A stretch of DNA of 64,000 nt from Bacteroidales bacterium. Its GTDB lineage: Bacteria > Bacteroidota > Bacteroidia > Bacteroidales > FEN-979. The notes under the pieces are model-generated. The model was not told where the DNA came from and searched no databases. It saw only the letters and a list, made by a program, of their open reading frames with translations. Below, piece after piece: positions 54,164-61,584 of the stretch. Position numbers and translations under genes: made by a program. Position 1 is the first letter of the stretch. The number at the start of each line of letters is the position of its first letter. The stretch is taken from positions 1 to 64,000 of the forward strand of contig JAQWBQ010000012.1 of the NCBI GenBank assembly GCA_028706295.1. Direction: 5' to 3'.

Positions 54164-55732
54164 TTATGTGGATTGGTCGATGAGCCGGAGCAGATCCTCC
54201 CGGTTGATGGGTTTAATCAGATGTCCGGCAAAGTGATGCTCCTGAATCCGGTCGTTGTAACTTCTGGAGGTGTAAGCTGTCTGGGCCAGGAAGGGAACGT
54301 TTTGATAACCGGGCCACCGTTTCTCTATCTCCGTTTTAAGCAGGATGCCATCCCAGGGTATTGGAAGTCCTATATCCATGATCACCAGACTGAACAGGGT
54401 TCCTTTATTATAGCGGAGTTCAATGATGTTGAGGGCCTCATTTCCTGAATAGGCTGTAGTAACCTCCGCGATGTTTTCCAGGAACATGGCCAGGATCCGG
54501 GCAGTGAATTTTTCATCTTCCACGATCAGAATATCCGGCTTTTTCTTGCGGATGGATTCTTCGAGCCGGGTCAGGTCGTCGGGATTTTCACCCCGGGCCA
54601 GAAGTGGCAGCATAATGCGCACTATCTCACCCATCGACGGGCCGGTTGTAAAGGAAATCTTCCCGCCGATCCGGTTGAGGATGTGCAGCATGGAAGCTAT
54701 TTCAGGGTTTTGAAGCGCAACCGGATTTGTCAGGTCATAGCGTTCCTTTTGGTTTTCCCGGTTGATGAAATGGATCATGCTTTGCGGGATGTCCTGTCCG
54801 ATGTTGTCGATGAGCACGATGGCCTGTCTGCCCGGTGCGTCCTCGCTTGCTTCCAGCAGCACCGCGTCCCCACGGGTATATGTTGCCGCTTTTGTAATCA
54901 GGAATTTGAGCAATTCGATCAGGAGCTCTTCATCGGTAAATACAAGGATTTCGGGGACCGGTTTGATGTGGATGGAAAGGTCGTTTTTCCGGGCCAGGGG
55001 TTCCAGGATGATTCCGGCTTTCTGAAGGATCGGGGCGAGCAGGCAGGGTGCCCGGTTGACTTCGGGAAGGTCCTCTTCGCCGAATGTAACCTGGTTGAGA
55101 ATTTTTTTTAACCGGTTGCCGCTTTTCAACAGCGAATCGACCGTACCTGCCAGTTTTTTGTTCTCTTTAACGGAGGATTCTCCTGAAAGAAGCGCACCGA
55201 AACCGAGGATGCTGTTGAGGAGGTTGCGGACGTTGTGTTCGAAATCGGCAGCCCATCTGGGAAGCTTATCAGAAGCGGGGCCCGGGGGTGCCATAACCGG
55301 AGGTTGGGGCTCGGCCGGGCGGGCGTGTTCCGGGGGAGCGGCAGCAGGCTCCTGCTCTGTGATTTCAACGCAGGTACCTAAAAATTTCTGTCCCTCTATC
55401 TCTTTGAAATCAAACAGGACCGGATGCAGATACCGTTGGGAATCGATCAGGAAAAGTTTCGCGGTAAATTCTGAAAGCTGACGGGTGTCGAACGGATTAT
55501 CAACGGTCTTCAGGGTCACGAAAAGATCCCTGACATTATATTCCCGGATCTCTTCATCCTGGTATCCTGAAAGAAGCCGGGCCGGTTGGTTGAGCAGGAA
55601 CAGGTCGCCGTCGGTGTCGGCCAGAAAAGTTGCGTCTTTTTTGTTTCCCAGAAGGGTTTTATAATATTCCCTGTTCGGAAGCGTCTTGCGCTCCCGGCTT
55701 TCCCGGCTTCCGAAGACAGATTTGATCGCCAT
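54164..55732 (-). CDS. PAS hybrid kinase-receiver protein with atypical kinase core
   Basis: 522 aa, soluble. A PAS-like sensor (about 22-130; LLGNKKDATFLADTDGDLFLLNQ) is followed by a proline-rich linker (132-155). The dimerisation motif FEHNVRNLLNSILGFGALL carries His166, with Asn-Val replacing the usual Glu-Leu/Phe after it. The ATPase part (about 240-385) keeps IVLIDNIGQDIP but has no clear N box (LIELLKFLITKAATY), so kinase activity is doubtful. The receiver (about 398-522) has ILIVEDEKFTARIL, LVIMDIGLPIPWDG and LIKPINREDL. It could act as a phosphotransfer or phosphatase partner. It lies between the anchored receiver and the EPS promoter. Confidence 0.9.
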   Translation of the reverse strand: MAIKSVFGSRESRERKTLPNREYYKTLLGNKKDATFLADTDGDLFLLNQPARLLSGYQDEEIREYNVRDLFVTLKTVDNPFDTRQLSEFTAKLFLIDSQRYLHPVLFDFKEIEGQKFLGTCVEITEQEPAAAPPEHARPAEPQPPVMAPPGPASDKLPRWAADFEHNVRNLLNSILGFGALLSGESSVKENKKLAGTVDSLLKSGNRLKKILNQVTFGEEDLPEVNRAPCLLAPILQKAGIILEPLARKNDLSIHIKPVPEILVFTDEELLIELLKFLITKAATYTRGDAVLLEASEDAPGRQAIVLIDNIGQDIPQSMIHFINRENQKERYDLTNPVALQNPEIASMLHILNRIGGKISFTTGPSMGEIVRIMLPLLARGENPDDLTRLEESIRKKKPDILIVEDEKFTARILAMFLENIAEVTTAYSGNEALNIIELRYNKGTLFSLVIMDIGLPIPWDGILLKTEIEKRWPGYQNVPFLAQTAYTSRSYNDRIQEHHFAGHLIKPINREDLLRLIDQST

Positions 55733-55749
55733 GGTTCCAATAACTTATT

Positions 55750-56259
55750 TCAGGAAAACAACCAAATCAGGATCACCGCTGTGACCGCAACAACCAGGGA
55801 GATGATCAACAGTCTTTTTTTGTACTTTTTTACCAGGAGCTTGTTGCGGGCCATCTCCCCGCGCAATTTCCGGGATTCAGCAACCTGTTCCATGGTCTTC
55901 AGCAGGTTCGGCAGCAACTCTTCATCCTTGACGATAAAATCGATGGCTCCGAGTTTCAGCAGGGTGGTTGCCTCCCCGATGTCGGTATTCGAAGTGAGTA
56001 CAATCACCGGGAGACTTTTATTGATCCGCCGGATAAATCGCAATATCTTTTCGCCGTTCATGGCCACGCCGATTTCACTCTCAATAAAATAGTCAAGGAG
56101 TATAAAATCGGGATCTTCTTCCCAGGCAGAGATCATGTGTTCGCCTGTTCTGAAAGCTTTCACTTCGTACCCTTTGAGTTCCAGCGAAACTTTCAGTGTT
56201 TCGGCGAACATTTCGTTATCTTCCACAAGGAAGATCATGCCATTGCTATTCTGTTCCAT
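55750..56259 (-). CDS. Receiver protein with C-terminal membrane anchor
   Basis: 169 aa from ATG 56259 (EQNSNGMIFLVEDNEMFAE). Receiver 8-125 with acidic pair VEDNE, phospho-acceptor Asp56 in DFILLDYF, VLTSNTDIGEATTLLKLGAI and the Lys of FIVKDEEL. A coiled, basic link (RKLRGEMARNKLLVKKYKKR) is followed by a C-terminal transmembrane helix (about 147-166, LLIISLVVAVTAVILIWLF). No output domain. It overlaps the WecA-like gene by 14 bp, so both are made together. A tail-anchored receiver could gate EPS enzymes at the membrane. It resembles the receiver at 61018-61458, which shares the (F/Y)I(V/P)KDE motif. Confidence 0.88.
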   Translation of the reverse strand: MEQNSNGMIFLVEDNEMFAETLKVSLELKGYEVKAFRTGEHMISAWEEDPDFILLDYFIESEIGVAMNGEKILRFIRRINKSLPVIVLTSNTDIGEATTLLKLGAIDFIVKDEELLPNLLKTMEQVAESRKLRGEMARNKLLVKKYKKRLLIISLVVAVTAVILIWLFS

Positions 56260-57430
56260 CTTTTTCTTCCAGGTTATCCATGATAAGACGATTGTCAACT
56301 TGCATGCGCAGCGACTGGTTTTTCAGTTTACGGCCCCTGAAGCCGGCCTTGATTAGCTTGTAGAGGGTCAGCGATTCGGAGAAGAGGAGCGCCTCGAGCA
56401 GGAGGAGCGGTAACACGAGGGCCATATGTTGCGACCTCAGGAAAAACCCCGTCATGATGATCACGATGTTGGCCGTGTATAAAATCTTTGCCGATTTGGG
56501 GTGGTTGAAGCCGGTGTTCATCAGCAAATGGTGGATGTGTGTTTTATCGGGGCTGAAGGGCGATTTCTTATTGAGGACCCGTTCCATAAATACCCGCAGC
56601 GTATCGTAAACGGGCAGGAGGAAAATACTGAACACCATGATTGCGGCTTCGGTATATCTGAAATGGGAAGTGGGGCCCCGGCTGATCACGAGGGCCATGA
56701 TACCCATTCCCGACAGGACATACCCCAGGACCATCGAACCCGTGTCGCCCATGAAAATCTTCGCGGGATGGTAATTGTATTTCAGGAAGCCCAGAAGGGA
56801 ACCGGCGATGGAGGCCACGATCAGTGCCAGCCCGTATTCACCGGCAATGATGAAAAGAATGAAAAAACCAGTCATATCGATGAGCGCCAGTCCGCCTGCA
56901 AGTCCGTCGATCCCGTCGATCAGGTTAAACGCGTTGATGACCCCGGCAACGATGAAGGCTGTGATCAGGTATTGGATTATGACCGGAAGATGTTCGATTC
57001 CGAAAATTCCGAAGAAATCGTCGATCCGCAATCCGCCATGAGCCAGAAACACCGCGGCAACGATCTGTCCCACCAGTTTGATTTTCGGAGGCAGTTCACG
57101 AAGGTCATCGATCACGCCGATGACAATGAGCAACATCATTCCCAGGAGGAAGTGGATGAGCATGATTTTGTCGCCGCTGAGGAACCAGAGCGGAGCAGTC
57201 ACTAAAACCCCGCTTACAATGCCCAGGCCGCCCAGCCGGCTGATGGGTATTTTATGAACTTTCCGTTCGTTGGGTTTATCGACAAGGTTGTACCGGGCTG
57301 ATAATTTGATGATCACGGGGATCAGGACCAGGCACAGGATGAAACCCGTCAGGAATGCCGCGGCGGAGATCAGCATGTCGTCGGCCTTCGCGTGGCTGAA
57401 GAAATCGGGAAACAGGTCGAATATGGACAT
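56246..57430 (-). CDS. WecA/TagO-type undecaprenyl-phosphate sugar-1-phosphate transferase
   Basis: 394 aa, about eleven transmembrane helices. Initiates EPS repeat-unit synthesis on undecaprenyl phosphate. DDLRELPPKIKLVGQ, the active site NAFNLIDGIDGLAGGLA, IFMGDTGSMVLGYVLSG and KTHIHHLLMNTGF (HxHH typical of WecA-type enzymes) are visible. A cytoplasmic C-terminal tail of about 50 residues follows. Start ATG 57430. Gap of 17 bp to the GT2 gene upstream. Confidence 0.93.
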   Translation of the reverse strand: MSIFDLFPDFFSHAKADDMLISAAAFLTGFILCLVLIPVIIKLSARYNLVDKPNERKVHKIPISRLGGLGIVSGVLVTAPLWFLSGDKIMLIHFLLGMMLLIVIGVIDDLRELPPKIKLVGQIVAAVFLAHGGLRIDDFFGIFGIEHLPVIIQYLITAFIVAGVINAFNLIDGIDGLAGGLALIDMTGFFILFIIAGEYGLALIVASIAGSLLGFLKYNYHPAKIFMGDTGSMVLGYVLSGMGIMALVISRGPTSHFRYTEAAIMVFSIFLLPVYDTLRVFMERVLNKKSPFSPDKTHIHHLLMNTGFNHPKSAKILYTANIVIIMTGFFLRSQHMALVLPLLLLEALLFSESLTLYKLIKAGFRGRKLKNQSLRMQVDNRLIMDNLEEKDGTE

Positions 57431-57447
57431 AGTTTGTTCTTAAAATA

Positions 57448-58215
57448 TCATATTTGTCGGTTGATCCACTCAGGAGGCATGAACTGCTTGAATTTCGAAG
57501 CGTTCTTGTTAAAAAGGGCTGCAAAAGTTATCAGTCCGTTGGTATGCATGGCGCGGATGTCCTCTTTACTTTTCCGGATCACATTTTTGAGACTTTTATT
57601 ACTCTCACCCCCCATACGCATGCGGACCAGGATCAGCGGGATGTAAAAGGTGCTGACCTGGAACCTTACCAGAAAACGGAGGATGGATTCGTAATCGGCA
57701 GCAATCCGGAAGGTTGTATTAAAACCGCCGTATTTTTCATAAATGCTTTTCTTCACGTAAAAGGTCGGGTGCGGAGGCATCCAGCCCGTCAGGGCCCGCG
57801 CCCGGGAGAATTTCCGGGAACGCCAGAATCGGATGATCTTCCCCGTATCGTTCTGATCGACATAAACCAGGTCGCCATAAACCGAATCGACATCAAACCG
57901 CCTGAAAGCCTCGGCAATCAGTTTGAGGGTATCGGCGGAGGCGTAAATATCGTCGGAGTGGAGGAACCCGACAACCTCCCCGGTGGCCATTCTGATTCCT
58001 TTGTTCAGGGCATCGTAGAGCCCGTTATCCTTTTCCGATACGAACTGGTGAATCCGGTTGCCATAGGACTTCACGATATCGCAGGTTGAATCCTTCGACC
58101 TGCCGTCCACGATGATGTATTCAACATCCGGATAAGTCTGGCTCAGCACCGATTCGATGGTGTCGCGAAGGGTTTTCTCGCTGTTGTATGTAATCGTTAT
58201 GACCGAAATCTTCAT
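57448..58215 (-). CDS. Family 2 glycosyltransferase (WcaE/WbyL-like)
   Basis: 255 aa from ATG 58215 (an upstream TTG is less likely). ISVITITYNSEKTLRDTIESV, YIIVDGRSKDSTCDIV, NKGIRMATGEVVGFLHSDDIY, DSVYGDLVYVDQNDTGKII, GWMPPHPTFYVKKSIYEKYGG, RMRMGGESNKSLKNVI. Close paralogue of the gene at 34847-35611. Gap of 18 bp to the WcaF-like gene upstream. Confidence 0.92.
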   Translation of the reverse strand: MKISVITITYNSEKTLRDTIESVLSQTYPDVEYIIVDGRSKDSTCDIVKSYGNRIHQFVSEKDNGLYDALNKGIRMATGEVVGFLHSDDIYASADTLKLIAEAFRRFDVDSVYGDLVYVDQNDTGKIIRFWRSRKFSRARALTGWMPPHPTFYVKKSIYEKYGGFNTTFRIAADYESILRFLVRFQVSTFYIPLILVRMRMGGESNKSLKNVIRKSKEDIRAMHTNGLITFAALFNKNASKFKQFMPPEWINRQI

Positions 58216-58233
58216 CGTCAATAAAATTAGTGG

Positions 58234-58818
58234 TTATTTCTGCTTCTCTCCGGGGTTCATTTCGGGCTCAAATACCCGGTCTTTCACCTTTACAGCAGGA
58301 TTGCCCTGGTATATCGAAAAGGCTTCAAGGTTGCGGGTGGCGACCGAATTTACCGCGAGGACGGCGTGCGATTTACAGGTCACACCCGGACAGACAATAC
58401 TGTAAGCGCCGATCCAGGCCCCGTCTTCGAGGATGATCCTTCCGGTGATCAGGTCGAAGGCAGGCTTCCGGTAATTGTGGTTTCCACAGAGCAGCATGGC
58501 TCCCTGCGAGATGCAGCAATGTTTTCCGATTACCACCTCGTCGAGGTTATCGATCCAGGCGTACTCCCCGATCCAGGCATAATCGCCGACAGTAAGCCTC
58601 CAGGGGTATTTTATATTGACAGCCGGCTTGATGTTGACCCCTTTTCCCACTTTCGCGCCGAATAACCGGAGCAGCGTGCATTTCAGAGCGCTCGACGGGA
58701 TCAGAGGTGATTTGAAAAAGAGGATGTTGACGTAATACCACAACAGCCGTTTGAAAGCGCCGCCTCCCGGATCGTATGCGCTGTTATCGTATTTCGACAG
58801 GTCAGTGCTCATGGTCAT
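58234..58818 (-). CDS. wcaF: WcaF-like colanic-acid-type acetyltransferase
   Basis: 194 aa. The start STDLSKYDNSAYDPGGGAFKRLLWYYVNILFF and SPLIPSSALKCTLLRLFGAKVGKG are signature stretches of WcaF. They are followed by a short beta-helix (VNIKYPWRLTVGDYAWIGEYAW, VIGKHCCISQGAMLLCGNHNYRK, WIGAYSIVCPGVTCKSHAVLAV) and the end IYQGNPAVKVKDR. Predicted to O-acetylate a repeat-unit sugar. The ATG overlaps the stop of the upstream transferase (58815-58818). Confidence 0.93.
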   Translation of the reverse strand: MTMSTDLSKYDNSAYDPGGGAFKRLLWYYVNILFFKSPLIPSSALKCTLLRLFGAKVGKGVNIKPAVNIKYPWRLTVGDYAWIGEYAWIDNLDEVVIGKHCCISQGAMLLCGNHNYRKPAFDLITGRIILEDGAWIGAYSIVCPGVTCKSHAVLAVNSVATRNLEAFSIYQGNPAVKVKDRVFEPEMNPGEKQK

Positions 58819-59954
58819 TGGTTAAAAAGGTTGATATTTTCCGCCAGCATTTCAGGATTGGAGCACCAGTCGCGGGCATACCGGTAAGCCTTTTCCGACC
58901 AGATATTAAAGGCGGGTGCATCCAGGACGGCAAATGATTCGAGCGCGCTGACAAACGCTTCCGGTTTCTCAAGCGGCAGATCGTAACCGATGCCTGCTTC
59001 GGTCAGGTTCTTCCAGGGTGTGCGGTCGCTGATAATTACCGGACAACCTGCCATAAAGCTCTCGAGGATCGTGTGGCCGAAATTTTCGCCGGTCGTGGGC
59101 AGGAGCATGATGTCATATTTTTGCAACTCATTCAGGATCATTTCGCTGTTGATGCTTCCGCGATAGTTGACCCCAATATTTGAGGGAAGCGATTGAATGA
59201 GGTCCTGGCATCTGGCCCAGTAGGATTCATCGTAAACCGGACCCACCAGGTCGTACCGGATTTTATGCCGGGTGCATTTGGTCAGGAGTTCCAGGGCAAA
59301 GAGTTGGTTTTTCTCCGGCGAGATCCGGGCAATGGTAACCATGTTCAGTGAATTTTCGATCTTCGGAATCCGGCGGGGTGGCTGCGAGATTTTACGGGGC
59401 AGTTCGCGGGCCTCGGCAATCCGGGTCCCTTTGCCGATATGGGTTTTGATATCAACGGTTTCATGATCGGTAACGGAGTGGAATACGGTATTCCGGTAAA
59501 GACCGGTTAACCGCATGAGGCGTAAAAAGAACATTTTTCTGCCCGGTTTTACACCCAGGGCTCCCTTCCCGAGTACCCCGTGGGAGGCAATGACAATCCG
59601 CCTGCACCGCCGGAGTTTTGCCAGGAGCACGGGCAGGAATGAAAACCAGAACCCGAACAGCAGGTGAATATAAACCACATCGTAGGTCTGCTCCCCGAGC
59701 AGTCGGTAAACGAGTGTAACTTTACGTTCGCGGGCTGAAACATAGTAAATATGCACATTGGGCTCGGGATGGGTCCACTGATCGGAAATCACCGATGGAT
59801 ACGGTGAAGTGTCGGTATAATCGGTATCACTGGTGACAATGAAGAATTCAAAGTCGTTTTTCAGGTAATCAACCTGGTTCATGAAGGCCCGAATGGTACC
59901 GCCTGCTTTATAGCCGGGCCAGTAATAATCGGTGAAGGAGAGAATTTTCTTCAT
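58815..59954 (-). CDS. Family 4 glycosyltransferase
   Basis: 379 aa GT-B enzyme. Starts KKILSFTDYYWPGYKAGGTIRA, then VTIARISPEKNQLFALELL, YDIMLLPTTGENFGHTILESFMAGCPVIISD (E-x7-E type) and RDWCSNPEMLAENINLF. Overlaps genes on both sides by 4 bp. Confidence 0.92.
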   Translation of the reverse strand: MKKILSFTDYYWPGYKAGGTIRAFMNQVDYLKNDFEFFIVTSDTDYTDTSPYPSVISDQWTHPEPNVHIYYVSARERKVTLVYRLLGEQTYDVVYIHLLFGFWFSFLPVLLAKLRRCRRIVIASHGVLGKGALGVKPGRKMFFLRLMRLTGLYRNTVFHSVTDHETVDIKTHIGKGTRIAEARELPRKISQPPRRIPKIENSLNMVTIARISPEKNQLFALELLTKCTRHKIRYDLVGPVYDESYWARCQDLIQSLPSNIGVNYRGSINSEMILNELQKYDIMLLPTTGENFGHTILESFMAGCPVIISDRTPWKNLTEAGIGYDLPLEKPEAFVSALESFAVLDAPAFNIWSEKAYRYARDWCSNPEMLAENINLFNQ

Positions 59955-60949
59955 CTTTTTTCAGATAAAATCTCTTCATAAAGCGTTGCGAACTGCTCCC
60001 CGATAGTGCGGGGATGAAATCGTTTTACGTTCTCAAATCCCCGTGCAATCAATCCTGACCTCAGCTCCGGTTCACTGATGATCCGCATCACGGCGCTCCG
60101 GATCGAATCGATACTTTCGGCATCCACCAGTAAGGCACCATCCCCGGCCACCTCGGGTAAAGCGGTGTTGTTGCCGGCAATGACCGGCCGGCCGATGGCA
60201 TTGGCTTCGAGGATGGGGAGCCCGAAGCCTTCGTAAGTTGATGCAAAAAGGATGAGGTCGGCATTCCGGTAGTGGTCAAGTACCTCTGCGTAGGGAAGGT
60301 TGTAATAATTCCGGTGCCGGATGTGGTGGTTCGAGAGCAATGTTTCCTGTTCGGCCGATAGTTTCCCGATGATCACCAGGGTGATGTTCATTCCTTCGAG
60401 GGCGGGGATAACCCGGTGCAGGTTCTTGTTGGGAGTGGTCCCGATCTGCAGGATCACCGGCTCAACGGCATTGAATTCCCGTGGAACCGGAACAATTTCG
60501 GGTGCGATACAATCATAAACAACCCGGATCTTTGAGGCAGGAATGGCAGTCAGCGCCATCAGTTCCGCTTTAATGAATTCGGAGATGACCGAAATGTACC
60601 GGACCCGGCGGGCAGGCATGGTGAACCAGAAAAACCGGATGACCGCTTTTTTTAATCTGCCCCCCGAGGTCAGAATCCGCAGATCGTGGATGGTCAGGAT
60701 GGTCTTGTGTTTCCTCAGAAACAGCGCAATGTAATGGACATCTCCGGTGATATGGTTTACATCGCCCTGATGAAACGCGGCATCAATGGTATTGATCATA
60801 CGGTTCCAAAGGCCGGTACTGTTCCGCTTCATGATGTACCTGACCGGGGTCACCGATACGGGTAATGCGTTTATAATGGTCTCAAACAGTTCTTCAATGC
60901 TGTGGTGCCATGGGGCGTTTGCCTTGCGAAAAAAGAAAACGGTTTGCAT
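59951..60949 (-). CDS. Family 4 glycosyltransferase (GT4)
   Basis: 332 aa from ATG 60949 (QTVFFFRKANAPWHHSIEELF). A GTG at 61021, which would overlap the upstream receiver stop as GTGA, gives 24 extra residues that look non-homologous; that start is less likely but possible. Core: VHYIALFLRKHKTILTIHDLR, VILQIGTTPNKNLHRVIPAL, LILFASTYEGFGLPILEANAIGRPVIAGN (E-x7-E), ALPEVAGDGALLVDAES. Sugar unknown. Confidence 0.9.
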   Translation of the reverse strand: MQTVFFFRKANAPWHHSIEELFETIINALPVSVTPVRYIMKRNSTGLWNRMINTIDAAFHQGDVNHITGDVHYIALFLRKHKTILTIHDLRILTSGGRLKKAVIRFFWFTMPARRVRYISVISEFIKAELMALTAIPASKIRVVYDCIAPEIVPVPREFNAVEPVILQIGTTPNKNLHRVIPALEGMNITLVIIGKLSAEQETLLSNHHIRHRNYYNLPYAEVLDHYRNADLILFASTYEGFGLPILEANAIGRPVIAGNNTALPEVAGDGALLVDAESIDSIRSAVMRIISEPELRSGLIARGFENVKRFHPRTIGEQFATLYEEILSEKR

Positions 60950-61017
60950 CGAACCTGTTTTTGTAAGCGTGACCCTGTCGACGATTGGTGAAACATCACC
61001 ATGCTTCACGCGGGTTT

Positions 61018-61458
61018 TCACTCATGATCCGTGAGAAATTTCTTCACTTTCGAAAGGACCGAGCCGGCACGTCTGTTTTCCTGTTTTTTCCGACCTTCCG
61101 ATTCCATCTCTTTCAAAACCTTTAACAATCTTTCCAAAGCCTTTTCATCTTTGGGAATGTAATCTCTTGCTCCTTTTTTCATCGATTGAACCGCGACTTT
61201 CACATCTTTCTGACCCGACATGAAAATAACCTGCAAATCGGGTTTATAAGCCCGGATCTTCTGAAGGATTTCCACACCGTTGATAAGGCCGATCTGATAG
61301 TCCATAATTATTACATCCGGCGCCTTTTCTTCGTAAACCTGCAACAGGCATTCGAGGCCGTTATCGAAATGTTTCAGGTCAGTGTAACCGTTTTGCCTTA
61401 AAAACTCCTGCAACAGGGTGGCATAAAAGTGATCGTCTTCAACCAGCACTATGAACAT
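61018..61458 (-). CDS. Free-standing receiver protein heading the EPS locus
   Basis: 146 aa. A receiver (1-120): IVLVEDDHFYATLLQEFL, phospho-acceptor Asp53 in IIMDYQIGLINGVEIL, FMSGQKDVKVAVQSMKKGARDYI, and PKDEKALERLLKVLKE at the Lys. The C-terminal 26 residues are basic and lysine-rich; there is no output domain. It is the first gene of the minus-strand EPS run and divergent from the hybrid kinase at 61585. It probably relays phosphate or acts by binding a partner. Confidence 0.9.
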   Translation of the reverse strand: MFIVLVEDDHFYATLLQEFLRQNGYTDLKHFDNGLECLLQVYEEKAPDVIIMDYQIGLINGVEILQKIRAYKPDLQVIFMSGQKDVKVAVQSMKKGARDYIPKDEKALERLLKVLKEMESEGRKKQENRRAGSVLSKVKKFLTDHE

Positions 61459-61513
61459 AACGTGATTTCCTGTTAAAGATAAACCTTAAATAATTATTTT
61501 TGAAGTGCAACTT

Positions 61514-61529
61514 GTTATACAAATATAAC
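61514..61529. promoter_or_regulatory. Dyad with embedded -7 box in the receiver/hybrid kinase gap
   Basis: GTTATA-CAAA-TATAAC is a perfect inverted repeat (61514-61519, 61524-61529). On the minus strand it contains TATATTTG (61520-61527), an exact TAnnTTTG box, 61 bp before ATG 61458. No good -33 match was found, so this is a candidate regulated promoter. The rest of the gap 61459-61584 is AT-rich without other clear signals. Confidence 0.45.
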
Positions 61530-61584
61530 GATAATTAATTACCAGATAACCCTGGCTGTTTTTTTTTACCAACAAGACCGGAAT

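Noticed and set aside
61018-61021. GTG at 61021 as start of the GT4 gene, coupled to the receiver stop (GTGA)
   Set aside because: It is possible, but the 24 extra residues look unrelated to the family start, while ATG 60949 begins exactly at the first strand of the enzyme. It is kept as an alternative in the gene entry.
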